A DNA stretch of 64,000 bases from an uncultured Chloroflexales bacterium (GTDB taxonomy: Bacteria > Chloroflexota > Chloroflexia > Chloroflexales > Chloroflexaceae), in NCBI GenBank assembly GCA_937902315.1, contig CALGUG010000012.1:124001-188000 (forward strand), written 5' to 3'. The translations under genes were made by a program, and so were the position numbers. Shown here piece after piece: positions 26,402 through 36,230 of this stretch; the stretch's first letter is position 1; each line of letters opens with the position of its first letter. The notes beneath the pieces were generated by a model, which saw only the letters and a list, made by a program, of their open reading frames with translations, did not search any database and had not been told where the DNA came from.

Positions 26402-26639
26402 CCTCCTGCCCCCTTCTATCTATGTATCACACAGAACATGGAAATAGACAAATGTACGACCTGTGTTGAGCACGCGGTCGTATAGCTATTATAGCGTAGT
26501 TTTGTTTCCCATTTTACTCATTAAAGCATTCTCACAAAAACTATCGATGATAAATATGGTTAAAGGTTTTTAACAAAATACGGGCCGCCGATGTCTTGAG
26601 CACACACAAGGGCGTTGCACAAGCCGCGATCCGCTTTTC

Positions 26640-26980
26640 TGGCAATGAGCGATCTGCGTGCTCTGGCGGCGGGTTCTTTTCCTTCCATACGGTCCCTGGC
26701 GCGTCCGCCTTCGGCTATCAAATGGGCTAAGCTGCCCTCATCCCCGGCCCTTTTCCCCCATCTATGCATTAGCCAAAAGTCGTGTCGGCAGCAAAAGGCG
26801 ATCGTTCGCATAGCATCGCGGGAGTATCCTTGAGAGCACAGAACGCGGAGAGCTTGTACAACATTCAGCCCCTCGCCCGCAGTACGGGAGAGGGGCCGGG
26901 GGGTGAGGGCCGATAACGCTGACCGTATGTCGATTTGTGGGTAATGTACAGTTGCGGGAGAAGGGTGCGGGCCTCTGCCA
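26640..26980 (-). repeat. Long repeat with core copy 9 (inverse of 24.5-kb block)
   Basis: Core at 26700-26717. The whole block matches the reverse complement of 24500-24832 with about one difference in ten to fifteen bases by eye. It fills most of the purA-argD gap, which otherwise holds nothing I recognise. Confidence 0.85.
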
Positions 26981-27024
26981 TAGATAGCGCAAATTTGGCA
27001 TAGGATCGCTCTGTTCACAAACAC

Positions 27025-27062
27025 AAAGAAGGACAAGCGCTTGCCTGCGCTTATCCTTCTTT
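27025..27062 (-). terminator. Terminator after ArgD-family gene
   Basis: A 16-bp stem (27025-27040 with 27047-27062, one G-T pair) with a 6-nt loop, 22 bases past the stop of the aminotransferase. Confidence 0.85.
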
Positions 27063-27084
27063 GTTAGGCTACTACACACACAAC

Positions 27085-28290
27085 TTAGGGCAGCTGGCTC
27101 AAAACCGTATCGAGCTTGCTGATGGCCTCATCGACATGCTCGCGCTCGATGATCAGCGGCGGCAGAAGACGAATCACATCGTCGCCTGCGGTCGCCATCA
27201 AGAAGCCTAACTTGTGACCAGCCTCGCGCGCCTCAGCCGCCGAGCCTTTGATCACCATACCGCGCATCAGGCCGCGCCCGCGCAGCTCAACGATCTTGTC
27301 GCCATGTTTCTCTTGCAGATCGCTCAAAGCCTCGTCGAGGTAAGAGCTGACCTCGCGCACATGGTTCAAGAACTCGGGGTCGCTGATGCGCTTCAGCACA
27401 GTTTGAGCGACTGCGGTGATCAGCGGGCCGCCGCCGAAGGTCGTTCCGTGATCGCCAGCGTGAATCACATCGGCAACCTTCTGCTTGACCAAAATCGCGC
27501 CGATCGGCAGGCCGCCGCCCAGCGGCTTGGCAACCGTCATAATGTCTGGCTCGATACCGTAGCTTTCGTGGGCCCACAGCGTACCGGTGCGGCCCATGCC
27601 ACACTGAATCTCATCGCAGATCAGCAGGGCGTTGTGCTTGTCGCACAGCTCGCGCAGGCGCTGCATGAATTCGATGCTGGCGGTGCGCAGACCACCTTCG
27701 CCCTGCACCGGCTCGATGATGACCGCACAGACATCGTCGCTGATCAGCTCATCGAGGCCAGCGACATCGTTGAAGACACCGAAGCGCACATCGGGCATCA
27801 CCGGCATAAAGGCGGCACGATACTTCTCGCGCGAGGTTACGGCCACTGCGCCCATGGTGCGACCGTGGAACGAACCATCGAAGGCTACAATGGTTGTTTT
27901 GCCTTCGCCGAAGTGCTCGCGAGCGTATTTGCGCGCAAACTTGATAGCGCCCTCGACCGACTCGGTGCCGCTATTGCTGAAGAACACGCGATCGAAGCCT
28001 TTGCTGCGCTCGATCAGCATCTTGGCCAAAGCGCCGCCGGGCACGGTATGGTACAGGTTCGAAACATGAATCAGCTTACTGGCGTGAGCTGTGATGGTCT
28101 CGGCCACCTCTTTATCGCCGTAGCCAAGCGCATTAACCGCGATACCTGCAACAAAGTCGAGATAACGATTGCCCTCGGTATCGATCAGATAGACGCCGTC
28201 TCCATCTTCGAGCACAAAGTCGGGGCGGGCATAGGTTTGCAGCACATACTGCTGCTCATCGTGTTTGGCTTGATCAGAGATAGACAACAT
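27085..28290 (-). CDS. argD: Class III aminotransferase, acetylornithine transaminase family
   Basis: A 401-residue fold-type I PLP enzyme. Landmarks are SNSGTE (phosphate grip, about 105-110), FHGRT, CDEIQCGMGRTG (Asp226) and AKPLGGG (Schiff-base Lys255). The GDHGTTFGGGPL segment after the lysine is typical of acetylornithine/succinyldiaminopimelate aminotransferases of arginine synthesis. No other arg gene is adjacent, so a related omega-aminotransferase role remains possible. The start is ambiguous: ATG at 28290 lies only two bases after AAGGAGG, and the next codon, TTG at 28287, has better spacing. Confidence 0.85.
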   Translation of the reverse strand: MLSISDQAKHDEQQYVLQTYARPDFVLEDGDGVYLIDTEGNRYLDFVAGIAVNALGYGDKEVAETITAHASKLIHVSNLYHTVPGGALAKMLIERSKGFDRVFFSNSGTESVEGAIKFARKYAREHFGEGKTTIVAFDGSFHGRTMGAVAVTSREKYRAAFMPVMPDVRFGVFNDVAGLDELISDDVCAVIIEPVQGEGGLRTASIEFMQRLRELCDKHNALLICDEIQCGMGRTGTLWAHESYGIEPDIMTVAKPLGGGLPIGAILVKQKVADVIHAGDHGTTFGGGPLITAVAQTVLKRISDPEFLNHVREVSSYLDEALSDLQEKHGDKIVELRGRGLMRGMVIKGSAAEAREAGHKLGFLMATAGDDVIRLLPPLIIEREHVDEAISKLDTVLSQLP

Positions 28291-28409
28291 AACCTCCTTA
28301 CAACAGTACATCCACAAAATAGGCTACTGCTGAACGTCGAGTGTGGGGTGATCGTATGGCGCGCATTATAGCACTGCTCGTTAGGCAGAGAGCGCCGCTG
28401 AAAAACAGA

Positions 28410-28430
28410 CTGCCCTCGTTCTGAGGGCAG
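28410..28430 (-). terminator. Terminator after RlmM-like gene
   Basis: An 8-bp stem CTGCCCTC/GAGGGCAG with a 5-nt loop and a T-run on the minus strand, 37 bases past the stop. Confidence 0.75.
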
Positions 28431-28466
28431 AATGAAACAAACAGCACTCATGTTGCGTGTAAACAC

Positions 28467-29540
28467 CTAGTGCTCTTCAGACTCGCGGGCCGCCGACGGA
28501 AGGCGTAAAGCCACGGTCACTTCGCTGCGATTATGGAAGAGCTGGCGACTACCGATAATCTCATAGCCTTCTTCTAAAATCGAACGCGCCTTCAAATAGA
28601 CTTGCTCGAGGTTGGCGTAGGGCAGCTTCAAGGTGACGATCGCCAAACCATTGGGCTGCAAAAGCGGCACTGCCTCTACCATCAAGCGAGCCGAATCGCG
28701 TGCATCGAGGCGCATATCGTTTACGATCAAATCGAAACGATCGCGTTGCCAAGGCTGTTTATTGCGCAAGTGTAAATCTAAGAACTCTTCGGCCTTGCCC
28801 TGCCAGTGTCGAACATTTTTAAGGTCGACCACCTGCTTATCGAGATAAGCTGGATCGACCGCGATCACGCTATAGCCACGTTGCACCAAAATCCGCGTCC
28901 AACCGCCCGGAGCAGCTCCAAAGTCGAGCGCCCGCCCGCTGCTCGGCAAGTCGAGCTTAAAGACCTCGATCGCCTCGAGCAGCTTAAACTCAGCGCGGCT
29001 GATTTGATCGGGCGTGATCGCATAACGGCGCTCGCCGCCCGCCCAATCGCTCAGACAGTGGCTCACCGGCCAAACACCCAAAAAGGCCTCGTTCACGCCC
29101 CAATAGACCGAGAGTACCACTTCCGGATGCCTAACGTCTTCGGGGCCGTAGCGCTCGAAGTGAGCGCGCAGTGGGGCAGCGATGGCATAGCGGGTATAGG
29201 GCTGTTTGATACGATAACTCAGACGCACTTGCACAGCATGAGGGCGTTTGAGAAAGCGTTCTGGTAGGGCGGCCAGTAAGGTCTCAGCGGCCTCTGCCAC
29301 ACGTTGAATATCGTGCTCATCTCCTTGAAGCTCGACACGAATATCGGCGGGTGCGATATGACGTATAAATGTCGGTGGGGAAGATGCTAGGGCGTCAGCA
29401 AGAGCAATCGGATCGTGCACTTCAACCAGCGAAACCCCATCGTCAAGATCTACAATTTCTCCCAATTCGCCGGCTACTTGACGCAACTCCCGCAGTGCAA
29501 TATCTGTCGCCTCAGGGGCACTAGTAATAATTACGGACAT
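28467..29540 (-). CDS. RlmM-like FtsJ-domain 2'-O-methyltransferase
   Basis: A 357-residue protein: an N-terminal THUMP-like region (about residues 1-170) and a FtsJ-type Rossmann methyltransferase. The catalytic K-D-K-E tetrad of ribose 2'-O-methyltransferases is complete (Lys186, Asp275, Lys305, Glu340), and the SAM site is DFGAAPGGWT (206-215). This order matches RlmM, which methylates C2498 of 23S rRNA in gammaproteobacteria, but the target in other phyla is not established. Cytoplasmic. Confidence 0.85.
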   Translation of the reverse strand: MSVIITSAPEATDIALRELRQVAGELGEIVDLDDGVSLVEVHDPIALADALASSPPTFIRHIAPADIRVELQGDEHDIQRVAEAAETLLAALPERFLKRPHAVQVRLSYRIKQPYTRYAIAAPLRAHFERYGPEDVRHPEVVLSVYWGVNEAFLGVWPVSHCLSDWAGGERRYAITPDQISRAEFKLLEAIEVFKLDLPSSGRALDFGAAPGGWTRILVQRGYSVIAVDPAYLDKQVVDLKNVRHWQGKAEEFLDLHLRNKQPWQRDRFDLIVNDMRLDARDSARLMVEAVPLLQPNGLAIVTLKLPYANLEQVYLKARSILEEGYEIIGSRQLFHNRSEVTVALRLPSAARESEEH

Positions 29541-29943
29541 ATCGCACCATCTTAACTTCTAGATATCGAAGCGAGCCGTAAGCAGCTACCTCGACTCACT
29601 AAAACAGCTATCGTTCTCAACTTTTTCTTTTACTGTAATCTATATAGTTTGTATTATAAACTATGATCGTGACAAACAGATAGTTACTTTTTCGCTCTTT
29701 ACGAACACTTTCTCTCAAGACAAATAATCTTTTGTCCTTCCTTTTTGCGTATTTATATCTTTTCGCTATGATAATAATCCTTTCTATCGATTCATAAAGA
29801 TTTCACTTGCACATTTCGGCATCACCATGCTATCTGTATGGCTTATTATGTAAAGAATCTATTAGAGAGCTTTTTCTCAAAGCTTCTTAATCATTTCAAC
29901 AATCTTGGTGTAATCATCGCTCAATCGAAAGTTAGTCAACTTT
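29541..29943. other. Divergent intergenic region, AT-rich
   Basis: About 400 bp. It holds a palindrome ATAGTTT(7 nt)AAACTAT at 29644-29664, a possible operator or small hairpin. Otherwise AT-rich with no reading frame or repeat. Promoters of the RlmM-like and EamA genes must lie here. Confidence 0.5.
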
Positions 29944-30801
29944 ATGCAAAGCCTCGCCCTAGGCCTGCTTGTTATGGCCGCTATCCTACACGCTAGTTGG
30001 AACATCATCGTTAAACGCGCCAAGGAACGCCAGATCTTCACGTGGTGGGCCTTGGTGATCGGCAACTGCTGTTTTCTGCCGATCTTGTTGCTACGCCCAG
30101 GCTTGCCCAGCCAGATCTGGCCCTTCATTATCGCCAGCGCGATCGCCGAAGGGCTCTACTACCTCGCACTGGCTCGCGCCTACACGATCGGCGACTTCTC
30201 GTTAGTCTACCCCATGGCGCGCGGAGCTGCGCCCGCCTTCTTAGCGACCTGGGCCTTTCTGTTTTTAGGCGAGCGCCCCAGCGCTGGCGGGCTGTTGGGG
30301 CTCGGCCTACTGATCTTCGGCCTAGTTGTAGTCGGAAGCGGCATTTTATGGAATATGCGCGGCAAGGTCGCCGTAAGCGCCAGCGGAATCGGCGCGGCGC
30401 TCACAGTGGCCTTCTGCATCTCGCTCTATTCGATCATCGACGGCGCGGCGGTAAAAATCGCCGACCCCACCGCCTATACCATCGTCACAATGATCTTGAC
30501 CAGTATCATTATGGCACCTTTGGTGCTGCCGCGCTATTCACGCCAACAGATCGTGGGCGAACTGCGCAGCAACTGGCTCAGCATCGCTGCGGTCGGCGTG
30601 CTCACCCTGCTGACCTATATTTTGGTGATGTTCGCCTATCGGATCGCTCCGGTCTCGTATGCGGGCGCGATCCGCGAGATCAGCGTGATCTTCGGGGCCT
30701 TGGCGGGCTGGATCTGGCTCGGCGAGAGCTTCGGCAAAGTGCGCACGCTCGGCTCGCTGCTGATTTTTGCGGGTATTGTGGTGATCGCTCTGTACGGCTA
30801 G
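29944..30801 (+). CDS. EamA/DMT family transporter
   Basis: A 285-residue inner-membrane protein with ten predicted helices arranged as two EamA repeats (about residues 1-135 and 150-285). The first repeat shows GLYYLALARAYTIGDFSLVYPMARGAAP, split here by position 66-95, and each repeat ends with the LFLGERPS- or IWLGESFG-type signature. Family members export amino acids or other metabolites. There is no strong ribosome site; ATG at 29944 is the first good start. Confidence 0.9.
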   Translation: MQSLALGLLVMAAILHASWNIIVKRAKERQIFTWWALVIGNCCFLPILLLRPGLPSQIWPFIIASAIAEGLYYLALARAYTIGDFSLVYPMARGAAPAFLATWAFLFLGERPSAGGLLGLGLLIFGLVVVGSGILWNMRGKVAVSASGIGAALTVAFCISLYSIIDGAAVKIADPTAYTIVTMILTSIIMAPLVLPRYSRQQIVGELRSNWLSIAAVGVLTLLTYILVMFAYRIAPVSYAGAIREISVIFGALAGWIWLGESFGKVRTLGSLLIFAGIVVIALYG

Positions 30802-30838
30802 GGATAGGGCGCTGATGGTGGGCGAATTTGAGCAAAAC

Positions 30839-30870
30839 GAGAGGGATGCTTGTTGAATGGCATCCCTCTC
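30839..30870. terminator. Hairpin terminator, convergent gap
   Basis: An 11-bp stem GAGAGGGATGC/GCATCCCTCTC with a 10-nt loop, 38 bases after the EamA stop. Confidence 0.75.
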
Positions 30871-30874
30871 ATTG

Positions 30875-30990
30875 TTGCAAAGATCTCGCTGGCAAGGCAG
30901 CGCCGATCAAGCCCTCATTTTGGGCGGGGTGTTGATAGCCGAAGGCGGACGCGGTGAGGACCGAATGGGGGTTAGCCGTCTCTCCGCCAG
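30875..30990 (+). repeat. Core repeat copy 10
   Basis: Core at 30936-30953, in the convergent gap between the EamA gene and the S9 peptidase gene. Confidence 0.85.
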
Positions 30991-31009
30991 ATGAAAACAA
31001 CGATCGCGA

Positions 31010-32854
31010 TCAGTCGGCGCTTTCGTTGAAGGAACGCTCGAAAAAGTCGGCCAGATGTTTGTAGAGCACCTCGCGGTTGGCGGTGCGCCCAATACCGTGG
31101 CCTTCGTCTTCAAAGGTCAAGAGCTGATATTCGACATTGGCGGCCTGCAACGCTTCGACCACAACCCGCACGTTTTCGGGCGTGACATTGGGGTCGCGCA
31201 TACCTTGAACGATCATCAAATGGCCTTTGATCTGGTCGACAAAGTGAATGGGCGAACCCTTACGATAACGCTCCGGCTGCTGTTCGGGCGTTCCACCCAT
31301 CATCTCTTCGCTGTAGGGGCGCAGATCCGGGCGGGTCGTGTAGTAGTCGACTACCAAGTCGGTCATGCCGCAGATGGGCGCAGCCGCCGCCAAGATCTCG
31401 GGCGGGCAGCGAGTGATCTGGCACCACGAGGAGTAGCCGCCGTAGGAAGTGCCGGTGATGCCAACTTTACCCGGCTGGGCGATACCGCGTTCGATCAGGG
31501 CCTCGATGCCAGCGCGGATATCGTCTTGTTCGAGGCCGCCCCAACCGTGAGCCTTGATAGCCTCTTTAAAGGCCAAGCCGAAGCCGGTGCTGCCGCGATA
31601 GTTGGGCAACAAAACGTTGAAGCCTTGGCTGACGTAGTATTGCACCTCGGGATGGTAGCTGTCGGCGGAGTGGGCGGTCGGGCCGCCGTGGACGTAGACG
31701 ATCGTGCCCTTGGGCTCGCCTTTGGGCTGATAGAGCCAGCCTTGGATCTCGAGACCGTCGACCGAACGCCAGCGAATGTCTTGGGCTGAAGCGAGCTGCT
31801 CGGGCTTGATCTCGGTCTGCTCCCAGAGGCGCGTCAAGCTGAGGAAGGCTTCGGGGCGCAGATCGTCCAGCGAAAAGCGTACGATATCGTAGGGGTGGGT
31901 CGAACTTGAGTAAGAGCCGATCCAGTGATCGCCGACTTGCTGGAGCGGGATCAGGTCGCCAGCGATCTGAGGCAGGTGGGTCTCGCTGTCGCTGGCCAGA
32001 TCGTAAAATGAAATGAAGGTGCGCGCGCCTTTGACCTCGCCCACCACGATCAGAGGCGTCTGTGTGCCGCGCGGCGCAAAGGCGAACTCGATCGAGCGCT
32101 GAGGATCGTCGATCAGCCAGCGCAACTGCTCGCTTTGGCGCGACCAGACGCCGAGGCGACGATAGTTTTCAGCGTCGGCCACCACCACCACATGCACGCC
32201 GTCGGGCATCCATGTGGCGTCGACTTTGGCGCTATCGCCCACGTTTAAAATCTCGTGGTCGTTGCCACCCTCGCTATCGACCAGCCAATACTGCACGCCG
32301 CTGGGATGGCGATCGAGCCGATTGTAGAGGACATGGCTGCCCTGTTCGTTCAGCTCAGGCAGAACATAGCCGCCCTTTTCGGGTCGAGCCAGCAGGGTTC
32401 GTTCGCCTGTCTGCAAGTCGAGGCGATAGATGCAGGTCGGTTCGATCTCTTCGTCAGTTTCGGGATCGACGTTGGCGGCGTAAAACAGCCAAGGCTGTTG
32501 AGGATGAAGTTGGCCGCCGTGAATAAAGTAGTTCGGATTACTCGGAGTCAGTGGGTACATCGCGCCGGGTTGATCGAGCGCGATTCGAAAGAGCTGAACA
32601 CGCTCGTCGCCCTCGTGGTCTTGGCCCACAATCACGCTGGCGCTATCGGGCGCCCACGACACCAAAATCACCTCTTCGTTCGAGTCGGAGAGCTGAATAG
32701 GCGCGCGCGAGCCATCGGTCGGCGCTGCGTAGACGTTGATGGTTGGGCCCATGCCGCTCAAACTCCAAGCGACCCAGCGTCCGTCTGGCGAAACAAGTGG
32801 CACAAGTGCTCGTGGCACATGAAGCAAGGCATGCAGAAAATCTTGCTGGCTCAT
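31010..32854 (-). CDS. S9 family prolyl oligopeptidase / acylaminoacyl peptidase
   Basis: A 614-residue serine peptidase. The N-terminal beta-propeller (about 1-350) has repeated WAPDS and DP.E-type blades; the C-terminal alpha/beta hydrolase domain has HGGPTAHS (oxyanion), GTSYGGYSSW (Ser about 470), RDPNVTPENV (Asp about 550) and DEGHGIGR (His about 585). No signal peptide, so cytoplasmic. The family removes dipeptides or acyl-amino acids from short peptides. ATG at 32854 has GAGG seven bases upstream. Confidence 0.93.
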   Translation of the reverse strand: MSQQDFLHALLHVPRALVPLVSPDGRWVAWSLSGMGPTINVYAAPTDGSRAPIQLSDSNEEVILVSWAPDSASVIVGQDHEGDERVQLFRIALDQPGAMYPLTPSNPNYFIHGGQLHPQQPWLFYAANVDPETDEEIEPTCIYRLDLQTGERTLLARPEKGGYVLPELNEQGSHVLYNRLDRHPSGVQYWLVDSEGGNDHEILNVGDSAKVDATWMPDGVHVVVVADAENYRRLGVWSRQSEQLRWLIDDPQRSIEFAFAPRGTQTPLIVVGEVKGARTFISFYDLASDSETHLPQIAGDLIPLQQVGDHWIGSYSSSTHPYDIVRFSLDDLRPEAFLSLTRLWEQTEIKPEQLASAQDIRWRSVDGLEIQGWLYQPKGEPKGTIVYVHGGPTAHSADSYHPEVQYYVSQGFNVLLPNYRGSTGFGLAFKEAIKAHGWGGLEQDDIRAGIEALIERGIAQPGKVGITGTSYGGYSSWCQITRCPPEILAAAAPICGMTDLVVDYYTTRPDLRPYSEEMMGGTPEQQPERYRKGSPIHFVDQIKGHLMIVQGMRDPNVTPENVRVVVEALQAANVEYQLLTFEDEGHGIGRTANREVLYKHLADFFERSFNESAD

Positions 32855-33056
32855 GCAAATTCCTCAATATATAGAAATGGCACACAAACTGCAAATATTG
32901 TACTTCTTCTTTTGAAAAGCGCTAGTGCTCGATTCGCTTATGATTTGGCGCAGCCAAACATTCCTATGCTACAATTCCAATACTGTTCATCTCATACAGC
33001 GAGTCAGTTCTAGAGCATTTGATTGTATACGCTGATTACCACGTTTCGAGGAATAT

Positions 33057-34055
33057 ATGAAACGTCTCTCCTCTTCGACCTGGCTTGTGCTTGCGATCGG
33101 CATCCTTCTTGTCGGCTTTCTGATCGCCTATAGTTTGCCAAAAGCCGCCCAAACAAGCAGTAACAACGATCACTTTCTACCGACTGTGCTGCAATCTACG
33201 GCCATCGAATGGGGCACGCCGACCAAAAGAGATCCTTCAGCAAGCCCTATAGCAAATCCTACGCCAAGCCCGTCTCAAGAGGCAACTTCGCAGCTTCCAG
33301 AGCCAACAAATCCCTCTACAGACCCAACACCTACCAACGAAGTTCCAGCAGCGCCTCCGGTTCAAGGCTTCCGAGTGATCGCCAGTTATCCGCATGATCC
33401 AGAAGCCTTCACCCAAGGCTTGATCTATGAAAACGGCCAACTCTACGAAGGCACCGGGCTCAATGGGCGTTCGTCGCTGCGCCGCGTCGAGTTGGAGACG
33501 GGCAGCGTGCAGCAATCGGTAGCTCTAGAAGAGCAATACTTCGGCGAAGGCATCACCATCTTGGGCGATAAGATCTACCAACTGACTTGGCAGAATCGGG
33601 TCGGCTTCGTCTACGATAAAAGCAGCTTCGCGCTGATCGGCCAGTTCAGTTATGCTACCGAAGGTTGGGGCTTAACCACCGACGGCACGCATCTGATTAT
33701 GAGCGACGGAAGTTCAACGATCTATTTCCTCGATCCGAACAGCTTTGAAGTGGTTAGACAAGTGGTAGTCGATAACCCGACCGGCGGGCCGATCAGCCGT
33801 ATCAACGAGCTGGAATATATCAACGGCGAGATCTACGCCAATATCTGGCAGACCGACAAGATCGTACGGATCGATCCCAACAACGGGCGGGTCTTGGGTT
33901 GGATCGACCTAACTGGCTTGTTGGGACCAGAAGACCGCGTTCAGCCGGTTGATGTGCTGAACGGTATTGCCTACGACTCCGAGAATCAACGTCTGTTTGT
34001 AACGGGCAAACTCTGGCCGAAGCTGTTCGAAATCGAACTCATCGACCTTGAATAG
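33057..34055 (+). CDS. Glutaminyl-peptide cyclotransferase, membrane-anchored or secreted
   Basis: A 332-residue protein: an uncleaved or cleavable N-terminal helix (about 9-28), a Pro/Ser/Thr-rich linker (about 35-100), then a five-bladed beta-propeller like plant-type glutaminyl cyclase (about 103-332). Signatures are YPHDPEAFTQGL, LYEGTGLNGRS, TEGWGL and the ending NGIAYDSENQRLFVTGKLWP. The enzyme turns N-terminal Gln into pyroglutamate and acts outside the membrane. GAGG precedes the ATG by five bases. Twelve bases separate it from the next gene, so the two form an operon. Confidence 0.92.
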   Translation: MKRLSSSTWLVLAIGILLVGFLIAYSLPKAAQTSSNNDHFLPTVLQSTAIEWGTPTKRDPSASPIANPTPSPSQEATSQLPEPTNPSTDPTPTNEVPAAPPVQGFRVIASYPHDPEAFTQGLIYENGQLYEGTGLNGRSSLRRVELETGSVQQSVALEEQYFGEGITILGDKIYQLTWQNRVGFVYDKSSFALIGQFSYATEGWGLTTDGTHLIMSDGSSTIYFLDPNSFEVVRQVVVDNPTGGPISRINELEYINGEIYANIWQTDKIVRIDPNNGRVLGWIDLTGLLGPEDRVQPVDVLNGIAYDSENQRLFVTGKLWPKLFEIELIDLE

Positions 34056-34067
34056 ATAGAACAAGCT

Positions 34068-35675
34068 ATGACTGCAGCCTTTGACGCGATCATTGTCGGC
34101 AGCGGGCACAACGGCCTGACCTGTGCGGGTTACTTGCAACGGGCAGGCTTGCGCGTACTGGTGCTGGAACGCCGCCCAATTGTTGGCGGGGCGGTCTGCA
34201 CCGAAGAGGTTATTCCGGGCTACAAGATCGATGTCGGCTCCTCGGCCCACATTATGATCCATCTGACGCCGATCGTGCGCGATCTCGAGCTCGAGCGCTA
34301 CGGCCTGCACTACATCGATATGGATCCCTGGGCCTTTTACCCGCTGCCCGACGGCTCGGGCGCGATCAGCTTCTACCGCGACCTCGAGCGCACCTGCGCT
34401 TCGATCGCCCAAGTCTCGCGGCGCGACGCGGCGGCCTATCGCCAGTTCGTGAACTACTGGCTGCCGCTCAATCAAGCTGTATTCGAGTGTTTTATGCAGC
34501 CGCCCAGCGTCGCGCGTCTGTTCGGCTCGGTGGCAAAAGCGCAGCTGCGCACGGGCAGGCTGAACGACAGCTTCGAGACGGTGCGGCGCCTCTTCACCTC
34601 GTATGGTCAACTAGTCAACGAGATCTTTGAAAGCGAAGCTATGCGGGCGGCTATGCTCTGGCTGGCCGCCCAATCGGGGCCAGCCCCCGACGAGCTGGCA
34701 GCGGGCGATCATCTGGGCTGGTACGCCATGATGCATGTCTCGGGAGCCAAGCGGGCCAAGGGCGGCAGCGGTATGCTGACCCAAGCTATGGCGCGCTCTT
34801 TGAGCGCTGCGGGCGGCGAGGTGCGACTTGATGCGCCGGTTAAGCGCATTCTGGTGCGTAACAAGACAGCTTATGGGGTCGAACTCGAAAGCGGCGAGAC
34901 GATCTCGGCCCCGATTGTGATCTCTAACGCCCATGTGCAGACCACCATGCTCGATCTAGTCGGCCCAGAGCATCTGCCTTCGCACACGCTCGAGCGGGTG
35001 CGCGCTATTCGGGTCGGCAATGGCTTCGGTATGACGGTGCGCTGCGCCGCCGACGAGTTGCCCGACTACATCGCCGCGCCTTCGGGCGGACGCCCTCACG
35101 AGAGCCACCACGGTCTGCAACTGCTCTGTCCCTCTGAACGCTACCTCAACAACGCCTTCGCCGACTATCGGCGCGGCCTGCCAGCGCGCGAGCCCGCCGT
35201 GATCGCGATGACCTTCAGCGCACTCGACGATAGCATTGTGCCGCCCGGCAAACAGAGCGTCTTTCTCTGGTCGCAATACTTCCCCTACGAGCTGGCCGAT
35301 GGCCGCAACTGGGACGAGATCCGCGAAGAGGTGGCCGATTCGATTCAAGAGGTGCTCTACCGCTACGCGCCCAATATGCGCGGTGCGATCAGCGAGCGCT
35401 TTATTCAATCGCCGCTCGACATAGAGCGCCGTCTCGGCATGCTGCGCGGCAATGTGATGCACGTTGAGATGTCGTTCGACCAGATGTTTTTCTTCCGCCC
35501 TACCGCAGAGCTAGCGGGTTATCGCACACCAATCAAGGGTTTGTATCTGACCGGCGCAAGCACCCACCCGGGCGGCGGCGTGTTCGGTGCAAGCGGTATG
35601 AACAGCGCCAAGGTTGTGCTCAAGGATTGGCGGGCCGCTAAACGCCGCACATGGCTGCCACTAGCCAAAAGGTAA
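34068..35675 (+). CDS. PYROXD2/CrtI-like FAD-dependent oxidoreductase
   Basis: A 535-residue flavoprotein of the phytoene-desaturase-related COG1233 group, closest in pattern to PYROXD2-like proteins. The dinucleotide site is VGSGHNGL (residues 10-17), followed by VLVLERRPIVGGAVCTEE (about 33-50) and the C-terminal FAD motif GLYLTGASTHPGGGVFGASG. Members desaturate or isomerise polyenes; PYROXD2 itself is poorly characterised. No carotenoid gene lies nearby, so a carotenoid role is not implied. It is coupled to the glutaminyl cyclase gene by a 12-base gap. Confidence 0.88.
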   Translation: MTAAFDAIIVGSGHNGLTCAGYLQRAGLRVLVLERRPIVGGAVCTEEVIPGYKIDVGSSAHIMIHLTPIVRDLELERYGLHYIDMDPWAFYPLPDGSGAISFYRDLERTCASIAQVSRRDAAAYRQFVNYWLPLNQAVFECFMQPPSVARLFGSVAKAQLRTGRLNDSFETVRRLFTSYGQLVNEIFESEAMRAAMLWLAAQSGPAPDELAAGDHLGWYAMMHVSGAKRAKGGSGMLTQAMARSLSAAGGEVRLDAPVKRILVRNKTAYGVELESGETISAPIVISNAHVQTTMLDLVGPEHLPSHTLERVRAIRVGNGFGMTVRCAADELPDYIAAPSGGRPHESHHGLQLLCPSERYLNNAFADYRRGLPAREPAVIAMTFSALDDSIVPPGKQSVFLWSQYFPYELADGRNWDEIREEVADSIQEVLYRYAPNMRGAISERFIQSPLDIERRLGMLRGNVMHVEMSFDQMFFFRPTAELAGYRTPIKGLYLTGASTHPGGGVFGASGMNSAKVVLKDWRAAKRRTWLPLAKR

Positions 35676-35682
35676 GTGTTCA

Positions 35683-35923
35683 TACGAAATTCGGTTGATG
35701 AGTTTCTGTTTGGCTTTCGGCAGAGTGGAACGTGACTATTTTTGTTGTGTGAAACATGAGTCATGCCGAACTGATCGTTGTATTTTGGGCAGTCTCTCGG
35801 CACACAGCTACAACACTCTGCTTACGGGCGAGCTGTTGGTAGCCGTAGGCGGACGCGGTGAGCACCTTCGTTGGGGAAGAGAGCAAGCCGCCAGAGTGCT
35901 GAAGTGATCAAACGGATTTTGTA
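35683..35923 (+). mobile_element. Hybrid MITE with core copy 11
   Basis: A 241-bp element whose left half (TACGAAATTCGGTTGA, then GGCTTTCGGCAGAGTGGAAC) is that of the hairpin MITE and whose right half (GTATTTTGGGCAGTCTCTCG, core at 35840-35857) is that of the core element. The right TIR is AACGGATTTTGTA. Flanks TCA and CCA match in two of three bases. This is direct evidence that the two element types recombine or share ends. Confidence 0.75.
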
Positions 35924-36230
35924 CCAGAGAGAAAAGCTGAGATTTTTCAGCCAAAAATCGTATGAATCGCTTGTTCTGCTCAGCGCTTCAAACAAGGGGG
36001 GGATTCTGGAACATATATATGTACAAAATATGATGAGATTTTCTTATTTTCCCTCTAGCAAAATAGTTTTTTTTAGGTAAAATGGTCTTCATATACGTGT
36101 AGTAGCTGCTCGAGCTGCTATATCACAGCAAGGTAAACCAAATAGGCTAGAACAAAGGAGTACAACTGCGCAGCATGGGTGCGCACTAGAGAGCGAAATA
36201 GCTACATTCCTAACAAAGCGGGGAAATACC

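Noticed and set aside
27214..28371. 385-codon frame antisense to the ArgD-family gene
   Set aside because: It is a long shadow frame caused by codon bias; the minus-strand product has all PLP motifs.
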